Assembly (NCBI GenBank): GCA_003993805.1 | Contig: RSEF01000005.1 | Location: 21,356,740 to 21,420,739 of the forward strand | DNA: 64,000 nucleotides | Direction: 5' to 3' | Source of the DNA: Himantopus leucocephalus | Lineage: Eukaryota; Chordata; Aves; Charadriiformes; Recurvirostridae | In this document: piece after piece, positions 12,790 to 25,100 of the stretch | How the letters are laid out: each line of letters begins with the position of its first letter | How positions within the stretch are numbered: the stretch's first letter is position 1 | The notes under the pieces: generated by a model | The model's input: only the letters and a program-made list of their open reading frames with translations | What the model was told of the DNA's origin: nothing | The model's database searches: none | Made by a program: the position numbers and the translations under genes

Positions 12790-13645
12790 GTGAGGTGTGG
12801 ATGACTAACGAAGACACATGACTGAGTGATGGAGAATGAAAATGCAATCAGTTATCAGCATCCTAACACCATGTAACACAGAAATACTGCTGTCTAGTGG
12901 TGAATTTGTAACCTGACATACGAAGGTATGAATATGAGGTAGTGATTTCAGCATACTTCTAAAGCATAATTCTAAAATGAGAAAGAAAAAAAAAACAAAC
13001 AAGTTTGTGCTTTCCCGAATATTCACATACCTGCTACTGCCTCTGAACAGAAAGTAACAGAGACAAGTCCTTTCTGAAATTCACACCTAGCTTTCAGGGA
13101 AGCAGGAATTCTGCTCCTGATAAACATCACAGTTGCAGATGGCACTTAACAGTGAAAACTTTGCAGCACAGTTTGTGTGTTTTCACTGCCTTTTAATGAT
13201 AATCAATGTCAATCGCCAGCTCATTACAAACCTTCTTCATGGATCATCAGAAATGCAGTACCTGAGGGGATGGCCTTTCTTATTCCACTGAAAACCTGTT
13301 GTACCTGCTATTTACTTTAAGGTACAAAATGCAGTCTAGAAACTAGCAGACCAAAACAATGACTACACCATACTCTAATTATTTTTGCTCAAAAAATCTT
13401 ACTTTCTCTAAAACTCCTTAATGATCCTTAGCAAAGAACAATTTAACGATGAGAGATGCATGTAAAGGAACACCACGTTTAGATCTGTGTTTTTGCTTCA
13501 CATAACAAACCTAAAAAAAGCCCTATCCTTCAAAATCATACCATCCTCAAAAACTACAGCATGACAATTGGGCACCTTTGCTGAGCCTTCCATTTTACAA
13601 TTATTTTCAACAATTTTCTGCTTCATTAATTTTGCTTATGTTATT
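12790..13645. other. Unique non-coding DNA including a possible conserved element
   Basis: No gene is supported. The part at about 13165-13300 has TAATGATAATCAATGTCAAT followed by CGCCAGCTCATTACAAACC. It is a balanced, non-repetitive sequence dense in ATTA and AATCAAT cores that looks like vertebrate conserved non-coding DNA. That reading is inference. Confidence 0.35.
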
Positions 13646-13698
13646 CTTTGTTTGTGTTTTTTTGTTTGTTTTTGGTTGGTTGGTTGGTTGGTTTTTTT
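13646..13698 (+). repeat. G/T-rich tract with TTGG tandem
   Basis: A T-rich stretch with TTTG units passes into about five TTGG units (about 13672-13692) and a T run. Same strand and texture as the tracts at 9060, 14762 and 15546. Confidence 0.8.
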
Positions 13699-14466
13699 AA
13701 TCTAGATAAAAAATGACATCAATTCTTTGGACTGTGCCTCTGAGTAGCTAAGAAGGTACAGGTGAAGTCGGAAAAAGAAACAAAAGTGCCTATATGAGCA
13801 GTCTAAGTGGCTGACCCCATGTTGTAAATCAAAGCAGTTCTATAATTTACTCCAGTTTACACAGTCTAAAGCAATTCACTGTGGAGCTGTCCAGCAGTGG
13901 AGTGCTCAGTCATGGTTACAAAATACCTGCCCCAGCCTTAGGTATTTTGGGAAGTTTTAAATGCTGATTGTTCTGCTATTTCATCGATATATAGGGAGCT
14001 CAAAAGCACTGTGGGAACTCCCCAAGCTGGGAGACCTAACACTGTTAATTTTTTTTTTTTTTTTTCCTGGTGCAAGAACAAATCTGTGTCTCAGAAGATT
14101 TAGTATTTGCTTACTTATCACAGCAGAAGTCTGGGATTTAGGAAACCTGGGTTCTGAGAAAGAAAATATTCTTTTTATATGGCAGGTCTGTGAAACAAGC
14201 AGGTTGTCATTCATTATTACTGCAGTATGCTTTAGTTCAACATGAACAGGATAAGACGGGCCACCCACTCAAATAGATCAATGGGCAGAGCTGTTGTCTT
14301 CTGACTGTCACCCTCATTTTGGAAAAATTCCCTCTTGTTACAAAGGTTCTGAAGCAAGAAGGAACTGTGCTGATAACTGAAGAATATAAAGCAAACAAGT
14401 AAAAATAATCATTTTAGTATATTGTCCTGATTTCCTCTCCTCTGTGCTCATTTCCACACACACACA
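13699..14466. other. Unique non-coding DNA
   Basis: No gene is supported. A 17-base T run lies at 14049-14065. The opposing open frames at 13961-14245 (plus) and 13981-14268 (minus) both read straight through that T run and are almost certainly chance. Confidence 0.5.
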
Positions 14467-14493
14467 CCCACACCCCCCAACCCCCCACCTCCC
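14467..14493 (-). other. G-quadruplex-capable motif on the minus strand
   Basis: The plus strand has four C runs of at least three bases: 14467-14469, 14473-14478, 14481-14486 and 14491-14493. The linkers are 2 to 4 bases, so the minus strand carries four G runs that fit the standard G-quadruplex pattern. A CA microsatellite precedes it. Quadruplex formation is predicted from the pattern only. Confidence 0.7.
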
Positions 14494-14761
14494 TTTTGCA
14501 TTTTCTTTGTCTTGAGGCAGGAGGAAAATGAAGTCAGGTACTGTTAAGCAATGGACATACGGAGTCTCACTCTTAAAGAACTCAAAATTCAGCCTCTACT
14601 TTAAATTTGTGTCATTGCATCCACCAATCTCTTTTGCTCATTTTACAATGTAAATTCATCCTTCTGATTACTTAGAACAGGTTTCTTTAGTGAGCCAGAG
14701 CTATATGTTTCCTTTTTAAGAAACAAATACATGCGTATCAATTGAAACCTATCAGTGCTGG

Positions 14762-14873
14762 GGTTTTGCATTTTTTTTTGTTTGGATTCTTTTTTAGTGG
14801 GGGTGGGTGGGGTGGGTATTGCTTTGTTTTGTTGTTTTTGTGGTGTGTGTGTGTTTGCTTGGTTTTAAGAAAA
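14762..14873 (+). repeat. G/T-rich tract containing a G-quadruplex motif
   Basis: The plus strand is G/T-rich for about 110 bases and ends in a short TG repeat (about 14841-14853). Within it, 14799-14816 reads G5-T-G3-T-G4-T-G3: four G runs with single-T loops, the type expected to fold into a very stable parallel quadruplex. With the minus-strand motif at 14467-14493 it makes a pair about 300 bases apart. Confidence 0.8.
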
Positions 14874-15545
14874 AGTCTTAAAACTTAAGTGAGAAATAAA
14901 ATTTGGATGGACTAAAAGTATATGGTTGTACCCATATGTAGAGTATAGATGTGTATGATAGGACAATGTTGCTGAAAGCTCACCAGTTTTAGCAGAAGTT
15001 AAATGACAAGACTCTACGCTATTTCTTCATACTTTTCGGTCTGCATCATGAGTACCAATTCAATCTGTATCTTTTCACCAACAGGTTTTGCAGGGTTTCC
15101 ATTCCCTACCCATCTCTAAACAGTAGTTAAGTCCTATGATTCCCTGTAGATTAGTACTGGAGACTTTATATGGCATCATAAACCAGAACTCAAGAAACAA
15201 CAAAGGGCAGCTTAAAATCTAGAAGGCAGATGTAAGGGTAACGTGAAATAAGTAGCACTTATTAGTTGTAGTTTTATAAAATTAAATCATATTCCATGTG
15301 ATAGTAGTGACTTTTCAAAGCCTTTTCAAAGCTCAAACTACCATATAAAATAAAAATCTATAAAACCTCTGTAGAATTGCTCTGTTTTTAAATGGTACTT
15401 TTCAAGGGGACTCTCCCAATGCTTCAAACCTTGTAATGATTTTCTTCACAGTCCTCAGCAAATTAGTCTGTTCTTTTGATAAGTAATCAATGGTTCTCAC
15501 ATGTACTGTACAAACAGAAAAAATACAGTTTGATTACTGGGAAGG
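14874..15545. other. Unique AT-rich non-coding DNA
   Basis: Nothing recognisable beyond ordinary AT-rich sequence. Confidence 0.5.
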
Positions 15546-15592
15546 TGTTGGGGTTTTGTTGTTTTTTGTGGGTTTTTTATTATTTTCTTTTT
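15546..15592 (+). repeat. G/T-rich low-complexity tract
   Basis: Reads GTTGGGGTTTTGTTGTTTTT with GTGGG and further T runs. It is the fourth such plus-strand tract between 9.0 and 15.6 kb. Confidence 0.7.
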
Positions 15593-17224
15593 AGACTTTT
15601 TAAAAAAACATGATAGCAGGATTTCCTTAAGCTTATGAATTTATGGAATTCTTTTTCACAACTTCTTATGTTAAAATATATAGTAAATTCTCAGTTAGTA
15701 CTCTTTGAGATATTTAATGTTTTTCTGTTTCCCGTAGCACTTTTACAGATGTGTAAAACTTTGGCTAAGCTATTAGAATGTGCTGTTAGATAGATCAGCT
15801 GACCTGGTTGTGACAAATGAAATATCTTTGGTTGTACCTATCTATAAGTTAGGAATATCTTGAACACTGAACAGAGATCTCTGTGAACTTGATGAATGTT
15901 TTCTGCTGTGGTATATGTGAATTATTGGTATTGTTCATGCAATGTATTCATATTGACAAATTCAGTATGCAAATGCAGATGAACTCTTGGAAAATTGAAG
16001 TTTTAGAGATGACAGAAGAAAGAGTGAAACTAATAAAGTAAAAAGTCAAGTGTGGTATGCTGAGCTTCGTGCAATACACGTAATTACTTGAACTTCCTTT
16101 AAATAAGTAAATATATATATATATTATTTTTTTTTTCAGAAGTATAACATTCTCTTCTACCTTTTACCATGCACTCTTCTAATCTCTTTGGACCTCTTTC
16201 TGCTTCTTAAACACTTTCTTTTCTTTTTCCTGCTGACTGTAGTCATGGCCTCTGTCTTTGGGCAGAACCGCCAAGCAGAGCTGTGTGGGCCTCTGTGATT
16301 ATGGAGCTGTATACGATGCTACAGCCCAAAGGGGAGGGTATTTGCTTTTTCAGATTTGATGTACTTCCTAAGATATCTCTACCTTGTTTCCATTTCAGTT
16401 ATTGGTTCTATGGTACTCAAGAGTTAACCAAAACAAATGGAGAAAGAGAACAATATATTCAGGAAACAAGAAAATAGTGTGAATTCTACAAGATGTTAAT
16501 GTACCTTTTTTATTCTTTATTTTTAATTGTACCATTAATGAGGTCTGATATTCCCACCTGGCAACTACTTGACATAAATCAAAAAAACTTTAATTACTCC
16601 AAGAAAGATGATTGATTAGAGCTACCTTTTCTTTAATTGCATATTTGTTCATTTAGAATCTAACAAATGATTATTTTTTAATTACTAAACCTTTAACTGG
16701 TTTTAGAAGAAAAGAACCAGAAAACTAGAAAACAACGTTTGTTTTACAGGTATATAACCTACATGGTCTTTGTGAGCAATTCTTTAACTTCATTTTGAAG
16801 TTTTTACTAGATTTCTGTTAGTTAAAATGCATTTACTGTTTCACCATAATTAATTTTTGCTTCTTCAGAGGCAACTTGAACTGGAACTTTTGGCTTCAGT
16901 GGAACAAACTGCAAGACTTAGAAGACCTCATGCTTCCCATACAGGTACTTCCATGCACTACAATACTGCAATTAGAGAGCAGACCTGTTCCTCATACTTA
17001 TGAACTGGGAAACATGCTAAGAAAACAGGTTAAAACTAAATTAAAAGGCATACACTTCAAAATAGATGTAAAACCATAAAGAACTCCCACTCACTTCTCT
17101 CATCTTCTCTCCATCAAAAACTTCATGATGCATAGTATGTTAAATACTGCAAAAGAAAATGAGTTTTAAGCTCCATGAAATGACTGACCATAGAAAGCTT
17201 GTAATGCTTTGTATCTGCTCTAGT
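15593..17224. other. Unique AT-rich non-coding DNA
   Basis: Contains a short TA tract and T run at 16111-16137. Small open frames at 16283-16477 and 16876-17079 (64 and 67 codons) have no recognisable features. Confidence 0.5.
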
Positions 17225-17366
17225 ATGCATTACCATCTGGTGTCCAGTGGGAGAACTACAACATGTATGTGTTTGTGTGTATATATACGTGCACATAGCT
17301 ACATACACATACATGTACGTACATGTAACAGTTATACACATTTTTAATGCATTACCATCTGGTGTC
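17225..17366 (+). repeat. 20-bp direct repeats flanking a purine/pyrimidine-alternating segment
   Basis: The 20-mer ATGCATTACCATCTGGTGTC occurs exactly at 17225-17244 and 17347-17366. The 102 bases between hold TG/TA/CA alternating sequence and an 18-bp perfect palindrome at 17310-17327 (TACATGTACGTACATGTA). The arrangement could be an insertion flanked by a target-site duplication, a partial local duplication, or replication slippage around the microsatellite. The inserted part has no recognisable transposon ends. Confidence 0.75.
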
Positions 17367-20199
17367 TGATGTTAAAATTATATCATAGCAAGTGAGATTT
17401 AGAATCTTCTGAAGGGATCTCACAGTGGCAGGATCCTGAAATGTTCAGCGTACTTCTTAAACTACAAATTATATTTTAAAAAAAGTGTATCAAAAGCTTC
17501 TGTTAAACCTAATATTTTGTTAATGAAATATAGTGAACATTGACCCAGACCACAAAGAATGAAACAAAATATTGTGGAGGCTTTGAACCAGAACTTAAGA
17601 GTTTTGGGATTTGATTTTTGGTTTCTTAATGTAGTTTTCACTACTCCTTCTGTACTAGAGTCAGTAGCTGTGATCTTCCATACAGATGGTGCTTAAGAAC
17701 ACAATTACTAATTTTCTAAATTATATTCCAGTTCTGAAAGAATTTACATATATTTCTGATGCGGTTAACTCCCAGGTTCTAGTGGTTTAAATTCATTATA
17801 AGTACGATTAATGAAACTCAGAAACTTGTATTTCATATTTGTAGATATCTATCAGTTCATGTGAACGAGTTTTTCTATTGACTTCCAAATTATGTATGAG
17901 AAGCTTTATTTATCTGATGGTACCTGAGACTGAAAAAAAAGAAAGTACTATTTTTCTCCAGGAAAATATCAGTCATGCAACTGTTCAATAGTGTACTAGT
18001 CAATTAGGTCAAAAACTTTTCACCAGAATTGCTAGTTGGGAACAAAACTGAAAGGAGAGACAGATTGGATGGACCATTGTTCTGGCAGATATCTGCAAAC
18101 GTAGCAATCTACAAGGGGAAAAAAAACACCATACATCAGTATCAACACTAGCATGCAAGTCCTTAGTTTGTGTGGGAAAACGTAAAAATCAAGGGTGGTT
18201 TTGAGAGTGACGGAGGTTGGGTCTGTCCTCAAAAACTGAATTTACAAGTAAATACCATTGGCAGTTCATCTTGCAGTCACATTAACTCCAAATTAATTCA
18301 TCTTGATTAATGTTGTTATGATGAATATTAAAGACATTAATAATGATTAACCTATTTATTGCAGCATCTTGCTGACTGAGATAATACTTTGTAAAACTGG
18401 CACTAGCATTGTGCATCTGTCTTTGCTATTTATGTAGACCTAGAAGCAGAATAATTTATATGACGACTGCTACAGCTCTAAAAGTGTAGCCTTCATGAGC
18501 TTGGCTGTTTCCGTGCCTGATTGCAAATTCACTGGCACACGCCAACAGGCTTAGTGTATACCAGAGAAGTTTCTGTTTTTTCATTTTGTAGGCTTATGTT
18601 GTTACATATCAATATATTTTTGTTCCTGAATATAGACTAACTACTCAAAAGTGATGGGCTTAACTTATATACGTTAGGTGTCTTTTCCAAGAGTCATACA
18701 AATAAAAAAGTTACACACAAATCAAGAATTCTCTTTATTCACGTTGATCACCATTTGATTTTAAAAGACACTTTAACCTCTTTGAAGTTGTCTAAACCAC
18801 TCAATAGGACTATTAGATATAGTTAGACATACATATAACGCTGCAAGACTGACATCTGAAACTCAAATGTACATGTTGTCTTGCATAAGAATTAAATAAA
18901 TATCTACTCTAAATGATACTGAAAGTTTAACTACTTTCTAAATGCTCCACTTAGTAGAGGAGAAGAGAATGTGCTTTTTCAATTGTAGTAATACCTTTTA
19001 CATTTTCAGAGATTGTACAAGTATTAAGGACTTAAACTCTGTTACACATTTCTAACAGAAATTAGTTAAAGATACATTATTTTTATAAAATAAATAAACT
19101 TAAAGAACAAAATATTTTCCTCTGTTCTTTTAAAAGAAATTTTATAGGGTTTTGACATAGAAACAAACAAACTTTACTAATGAATGAAAGAATAATTCAA
19201 GAAAAGCTAAGAAGTGGCTGATCATGAAGTAGATGAAGTCTAGTGATAGAATTGGAATTAGTTCTTTTGGGTATCAGGAAAAACATGACATGTATTGTGG
19301 CTCACCATTTCTATAATTAAATGTGATTTGGAGGCAAGACAGTAATGCAATATGGCAAAACAAATGCCTGCTCTTTTATATAGAGGAATAATTAGACATG
19401 TGCTCCAGACAATTCTGAAAGCTGGAGAACTGTGGGGGGTTGTTTGTTCATTTGCTTTCTTGATACTGGATTCAAAATTTGCCAAATATACTGTTAAAAT
19501 ATAGGTTCATTTGTTTTCTTCAGCTTTAACTCAGAAGCCTACTAATAATAGACCCAAGCTTACAAGCATACTAGAGTTAATGCATGTTCCATTAAAAAAT
19601 TACATTATTTTTAGTGGGAGGACTTATATATTTACATGTGCAATTTTAAGGTTATCTTCTGCTAGCTCCTGATGTTTTAAATCTGCAGTCTAAATTCTTC
19701 AGGAAAAACAAATTTCTGAAAGACAGTAAGATCTCTTTAGCATCCTTGAGTGTGTCCTCTTGTATTAGGTGAGTAATGCCTTGATATTGCACCCACAAAC
19801 CACCCAACATCAGATACAAGAAAGCAGAGAAGATACTGAAATTTGTTTCTTGTATGACATTATTATCCTACTGAACGAAGCGTGGAATTAATCCATGTCT
19901 AAGATGTGTTGCAAAGCATTACTGTTCATGTAGCTCCCCTAGAGTTTAGCTGGCTTCACTGCTTTCGGGGAGGCTTTTTCAGATAATCTAGCAGTACTTT
20001 TTTTTTTTTTTGCAATGGAACATTTAATAATGTTAAATGAAAGAATTCCCCAATCCATCTCAGAATCGGCTGCTTGGTACGCACAGTGTACTTGTTCAAC
20101 AGCACAAGCTTTAAGAGAAAAATATGAAATACAAAGGTTCTTTTCATACATTTCCTTCACCCATTAGATTGCCTTTTTGATAATCCTCACTTTGAGGAG
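17367..20199. other. Unique AT-rich DNA with a possible conserved element
   Basis: No gene is supported. At 18265-18365 ATTA/TAAT cores are unusually dense (for example TTAATTCATCTTGATTAATG and CATTAATAATGATTAACC). At 18525-18545 there is an NFI-like half-site pair CTGGCACACGCCAAC. This resembles vertebrate developmental enhancer sequence, but only by appearance. Confidence 0.35.
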
Positions 20200-20810
20200 A
20201 GGGCTATAACCCACACTTCCCATTTCACTATTATTGTTTTGTACTGGGGCAGGGAGGGGAGCACTGTGAGGGGAGAAGAGAGAGAGACAGTTCAGGGTTC
20301 TCTCCAGATCTCAATAAGAAAGGCCTGACAACAAATGGCTTAATAGGCTAACTCCTTTAATCAGGATAAGAAGAGGAATGCGAATAGTGAGTAAATCTTG
20401 TATCCCTTCCGATGCTGAGCACCCCCAATTTGTGCAGCATCAGGTCAAGCCTGGAGGGATTTTGCCACAGTGCGCTGCACAGAGCAGATGCTGTCCACGG
20501 AGAAAAGCTCTCCCTTGTGCTCACTCCAGCTGTTACATAATTTCTTTAGAAGAAAACAGCAATATTCCTAAAGGATACTCTCATGAGAACTTCTTGCTGC
20601 CCTTCTGAATGCAGGTTAGGCCACACAGGTGGCATAATCTTTTGTACCAACTGGGAGCTGCCCGCCAGCTCCTCTGTTACAATGAGCTGGCTGAGGTTAT
20701 TCTACAGCTGAGAAATTTATGGGGCACAAGGCAGGCCTGAAAGCCACCCTGTTACGTGCAGCACAGCCCAGCACAGGCGTGCGCCTGCTCGCGTTAACTG
20801 CTATGTGGAT
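20200..20810. other. GC-richer block, unassigned
   Basis: From about 20230 to 20800 the sequence is richer in G and C than its flanks, with several CpGs (for example around 20410, 20472, 20499 and a cluster at 20778-20793). A small palindrome AGGCGTGCGCCT sits at 20776-20787. An open frame of 76 codons (20378-20608, plus) ends within it but has no known domain. It may be an old inserted repeat or a weak CpG-containing regulatory region. Confidence 0.35.
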
Positions 20811-21869
20811 CACAAGCTTCTAAACCTGCAACAGTCTTCCAGCAGGATCAGTACAAGTATCCTGTTATCATTATTAAGGGGATTAAAACTTTGATGAAAT
20901 TGTAAAAACAGTCAGAAAGGTGAATGAAAGGTGTTTGGATAACTTTACAGTTGTGCATGTGTGCTATGAAAATCTGTAATGCTCATAGAACTCGATCTCA
21001 TTCTGAATAAGCCTACAGTTGTGTAGAGAGCTAGGTGGACAACAAGGCTGGAGAACCATTGTGATAACTGAATGTGTTCTGGAGTGCTAGGAGGTGGAAG
21101 AATAAAAGAAAAGCTTACCTTTCTGTGAGCAACTATTTCTGCCTTCAACAGTCAAGCTATAGAAGGTAGTAGAAAAGAGATCCATCTGTTCCACGTTATA
21201 TTTGTGCGATTGGACTTTGTAATCCTTCATCAACAGGTTCTCCTATTAAATCTTTGCCTAGTTTGACTAACATGCTCTTTTAGCAAGCTCTTCATCATAA
21301 AAATCTATAAGCCAAAAAGTCCCTTTTCTGAGATAGGTACAACAGGGACAGCACTGAGATGCACGGCTTTTTTCTGTTTGCATCGTCCAGAGTTTTCTCT
21401 TTTTCGATCACTGCTGCTGAAGGGAGAGATGGATACAATTGCTTACTTTTAGTGACAATATGGGCATCTAAGGAAAACAAGCAATTAGAAAGAGGTTTTG
21501 CTAAGATATTCACTACTTGTCTTATTTCTTAAAATCCTTTAGTTAACGGAGATGCAGCCTATGCAAAGCAGTGCGCTTTATTTTCTGTTGACTTCCTGAC
21601 CTTTTGATGAATCTGAATTGATTCCTGTTTGAACTGGTGTTTCTTTTAGAAAAAAATATTGAATAAAAAAATGCACAGAATCCACCATAACAGCATCTAA
21701 TTTAGTCTTTGTTAAACAATGGGTGTTGTGATCTAGTCCATACTAATCTACATTCAGTGATAACCACTGGAGAACAAAGGTAACCTTCTGGTTGATGGCT
21801 ACGAGGTCATAAGGCCCTCTCTTACTCTTTGTTTCCAAGCTTATGTTCTTTTTAAGTTGCTGCAGTAGC
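20811..21869. other. Unique non-coding DNA
   Basis: No gene or repeat recognised. The largest open frame is 72 codons on the minus strand (21295-21513). Confidence 0.5.
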
Positions 21870-22113
21870 TCCTTGAATGTCTTTTATTGTAAGGCTCCCT
21901 TCACATTATCAACTTTCTCTCTGATTTATGGACAGTAGTAGTCAACAAACGTCAAATGAGAGGTTATATGTACTCCTTAATCTTACTCAGTNTCCTTGAA
22001 TGTCTTTTATTGTAAGGCTCCCTTCACATTATCAACATTGTCTCTGATTTATGGACAGTAGTAGTCAAGAAATGTCAAATGAGAGGTTATACGTACTCCT
22101 TAATCTTACTCAG
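21870..22113 (+). repeat. Tandem duplication, two 121-bp copies around an N
   Basis: Copy 1 is 21870-21990 and copy 2 is 21993-22113; both run from TCCTTGAATG to CTTACTCAG. By eye they differ at about five positions (for example ACTTTCTC versus ACATTGTC, CAACAAACG versus CAAGAAATG, TATATG versus TATACG). The join holds T-N at 21991-21992, the only single-N position in the window. It could be a real recent tandem duplication or an assembly artefact in which two haplotypes were placed in series; the N at the junction favours caution. Confidence 0.9.
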
Positions 22114-25100
22114 CGTTCTCCTTTTTGCTCATCCAAGGATAGCATTTTTTGTTTTGGGCACAGCACAGCACTGAGAGTTCATTCATCATTATCCATGAGC
22201 TCTTTTCAGAATCACTGTTTCTCATGGTAAATTTTATCAGGATAGGTTTTATGATTATGACATTATTTTTTAATTTCTGTTACTGGACCTTAAATATGGA
22301 TGTATCATAACGATTATTTATTAGTCTATTTTATTTTGTTTAGCTTTCCAAGAGATTCTGCAGAAGGACGATATTGCCTCCCAGAGCCTAATTTAGGATA
22401 TGACCCTTGCTAATCCTCTCAATAAGCAAGTGTTCTCCTGTATTTCTAAGGCATAATCCCTGAAACCTACTCTTTTGACTTATTCAGCCAAACCTGACAA
22501 CAGTGATGGAAGCCAGAGAATCTGTTAACCCATTTCTGACAATAACTCACCCTATATATTTAAAAATCTAGCTAGTAGGTAGCATGGCCAATTAGGAACA
22601 GATTTGAAAGAATAAAATAGTTGGTGACAAGGACCTGGCATCCACAGTGCAGCATTTGGGTGGAATTTACTTCAGATTTGCTTTAATAATTTGCAATAAG
22701 TGAAGCTGACATTGTAAAAGCACCTTGTGACTCTGATAAAGACACATTATTTAAGAAAAAAAAAATATTTCCTACCTTTTTCTACTTTCTTAGTAACCCT
22801 CAGGTAATTACAACCATTAGAGATTTAACATTTATTATAATGTAAATCTTTCCAAGATCTTTCAATAATATAAAAGGGCATGACTGTATTCTTATAAATA
22901 GGATCTTCCAGAGCTTCTTTTATCATCTTTAGGTGTGTAAGTGGACAGCTAAATTACTTATTTTTTCCATATTTCTCAATGCTTCGATTAATTTTGTTAG
23001 TAACATCCTGATTCTTTACCCCACACTTGACTGCTATAAGCTCTTCCCCTTTTGCCACCTTTTAGCTCTCTTTTTAATAGTAAAACTTTGTAGACTATTC
23101 CAGCCTACCCATTCCTTAAAACAATACATACCCCTCAAATAACAGAGGAAGCTATAACTTTTTTAGACAGAATTTCACAAAATCAAAATGGTTGCTTTAT
23201 ACAATTTACCATGTCAAATATTCATCTCCTTAGTCTTATAGCTTCTGTCTTTCTTGTATACTGGTAAGTGTGGAACTATTGAGGAGATAATCTTATAATC
23301 TTCTTTTCCATTTTGACAGGCAGAATTCAGTTGTAATTTATGATATATCCCAATCAGATATGTAACCAGGGATCTTTAATGCACGGATTCCTAGCTACTG
23401 GTTTCAAATGCATCAAATTTTAGAGTGACATCTAAGATTCTGGGATTTACAAAGTAACTGAACTATCCTTTATTCTGGTTCTTACAGGGTGTACATTATT
23501 TTTAAATATCTTGTCTGAATACTCAGAGCTCTTTGTTTAATATTCTTGATTCCCATATGCTATGGGCTGACCAATTGATCCATTGATTTGCTAGTTGCAT
23601 ATTTTCACCAGTCTCCATTCCATTCAAGAAACAGAAATTCAAAAAATGTCTGCAGTTTCTGTAATGAAACATGCTAATGGCTTAATATTATAGGCTCCTC
23701 ATCCTAATGTCACCTTCACATCTGTTATGCTGCTGGAAATTACTGTCAGGCAATCTCCATTTCTATTTGACCTTTTGAGTCTTTTCATTTTGCCTTGAAT
23801 CATAAGTACTAATGTTGCTCAAGCTACTGGGAGGTTTCAGGGATTGGAGTTGATCAAGAGAGTTATTGCTACAATCAATCTGTGCATTATCAGATTCACC
23901 TCCCATTGGTAAGGTTTAGGCCTCTCACTCTCCTTTCCACTGCCTGGCGGAGTTATACCTGTGGTAACCATCAATCCTGATTGCATGTGGGTTTGAGCTA
24001 GGAACAATCTTCCAGCAGTGAATGAGGAGAGTTTGGGTCTTACCAGAAGTCATCATAGGCTTCGTGTTGTTTTAAGAGGATGCATTATATGCATATGACA
24101 GGGATTGGTATTTGCATGCACAGAAGTGGTAAGCAAGCATTTTTTCAATCTAATTCTCCAAACATTTAAAGACTACTGGTTTTTTGTTCTATGTAATACA
24201 AATGCCAAGAAAGCACAGTATGGCTTAAAAATAGAAACATGGAAATATATTTATTCCTCATAAAAGCTGAATATGGCAGTGCCCAAGGTGGTGTTTCGTT
24301 TGCAGCTTTTAAAATTTTCTCTGAGGGTACAAATTTGTAACAACTCGAAGTTGCTTTTATCTTGTCTTTCAAGTATTTAAAGGAAAACCTACAATACCTT
24401 GCATGTTTTCTTCAGTAGTCTTGTATGGTGTATAATTATTTCTTCTCTTAACTTAATCTTTCCTTCAGAAATTCTTCTTCTGACAAACTAATTACTAGAT
24501 ACACCTAACACAAAAGGTCTCTCTAACTTCTCCATGCATGGTACAGGTACACCATCTTCTTACAGCTCTGGTCCTTGATGCTGTGGTTTCATATCTATTT
24601 CTTCCACTTTTTTAAAAGATGTAAATAATGAAAATCAATAACAATGTGAAACAGAGTGGGTGAACAGAGCAGGAGGGCAACATTGTGCCAATCAAAGACA
24701 CAGAAAACCCCTTTGTACAGCATTCTTATTTACTGGATTATCATGCTGAGAACTCCAAAGGAAAGAAAAATGTTCTATTCTTACAATTATTGATTGTAGA
24801 CTCACTGTATTTTACTTTTGGGCAAAACACTTTTTTGACTAATGGTTTATTTATTGAAGGAATTGGAAGTGAGTAGTTGTTAAAATTATTTCTGAATACT
24901 GGTCAAATTCAGGCAAAATTTTTAGATTACAAAATGAAGGGAGATTTTTGATCCATCTTTATTTTTGTTCTGAAAAAGTCTCAAAATCAAATGGATATAA
25001 ATGTACCATAACAAGAATAAAAAGTATACTCTTGCTAGTCTGAAAGCCAAAATATATAAAATTTAACCTGAAATTTGGGAGGGAGAGATTATTAGAAAAA

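Noticed and set aside
13961..14268. Opposing 94- and 95-codon frames
   Set aside because: Both pass through a 17-base T run and mirror each other; no protein resemblance.
17261..17335. Z-DNA-like alternating purine/pyrimidine tract as an independent functional element
   Set aside because: It is a degenerate TG/TA/CA microsatellite; only its setting between 20-bp direct repeats is notable, and that is reported.
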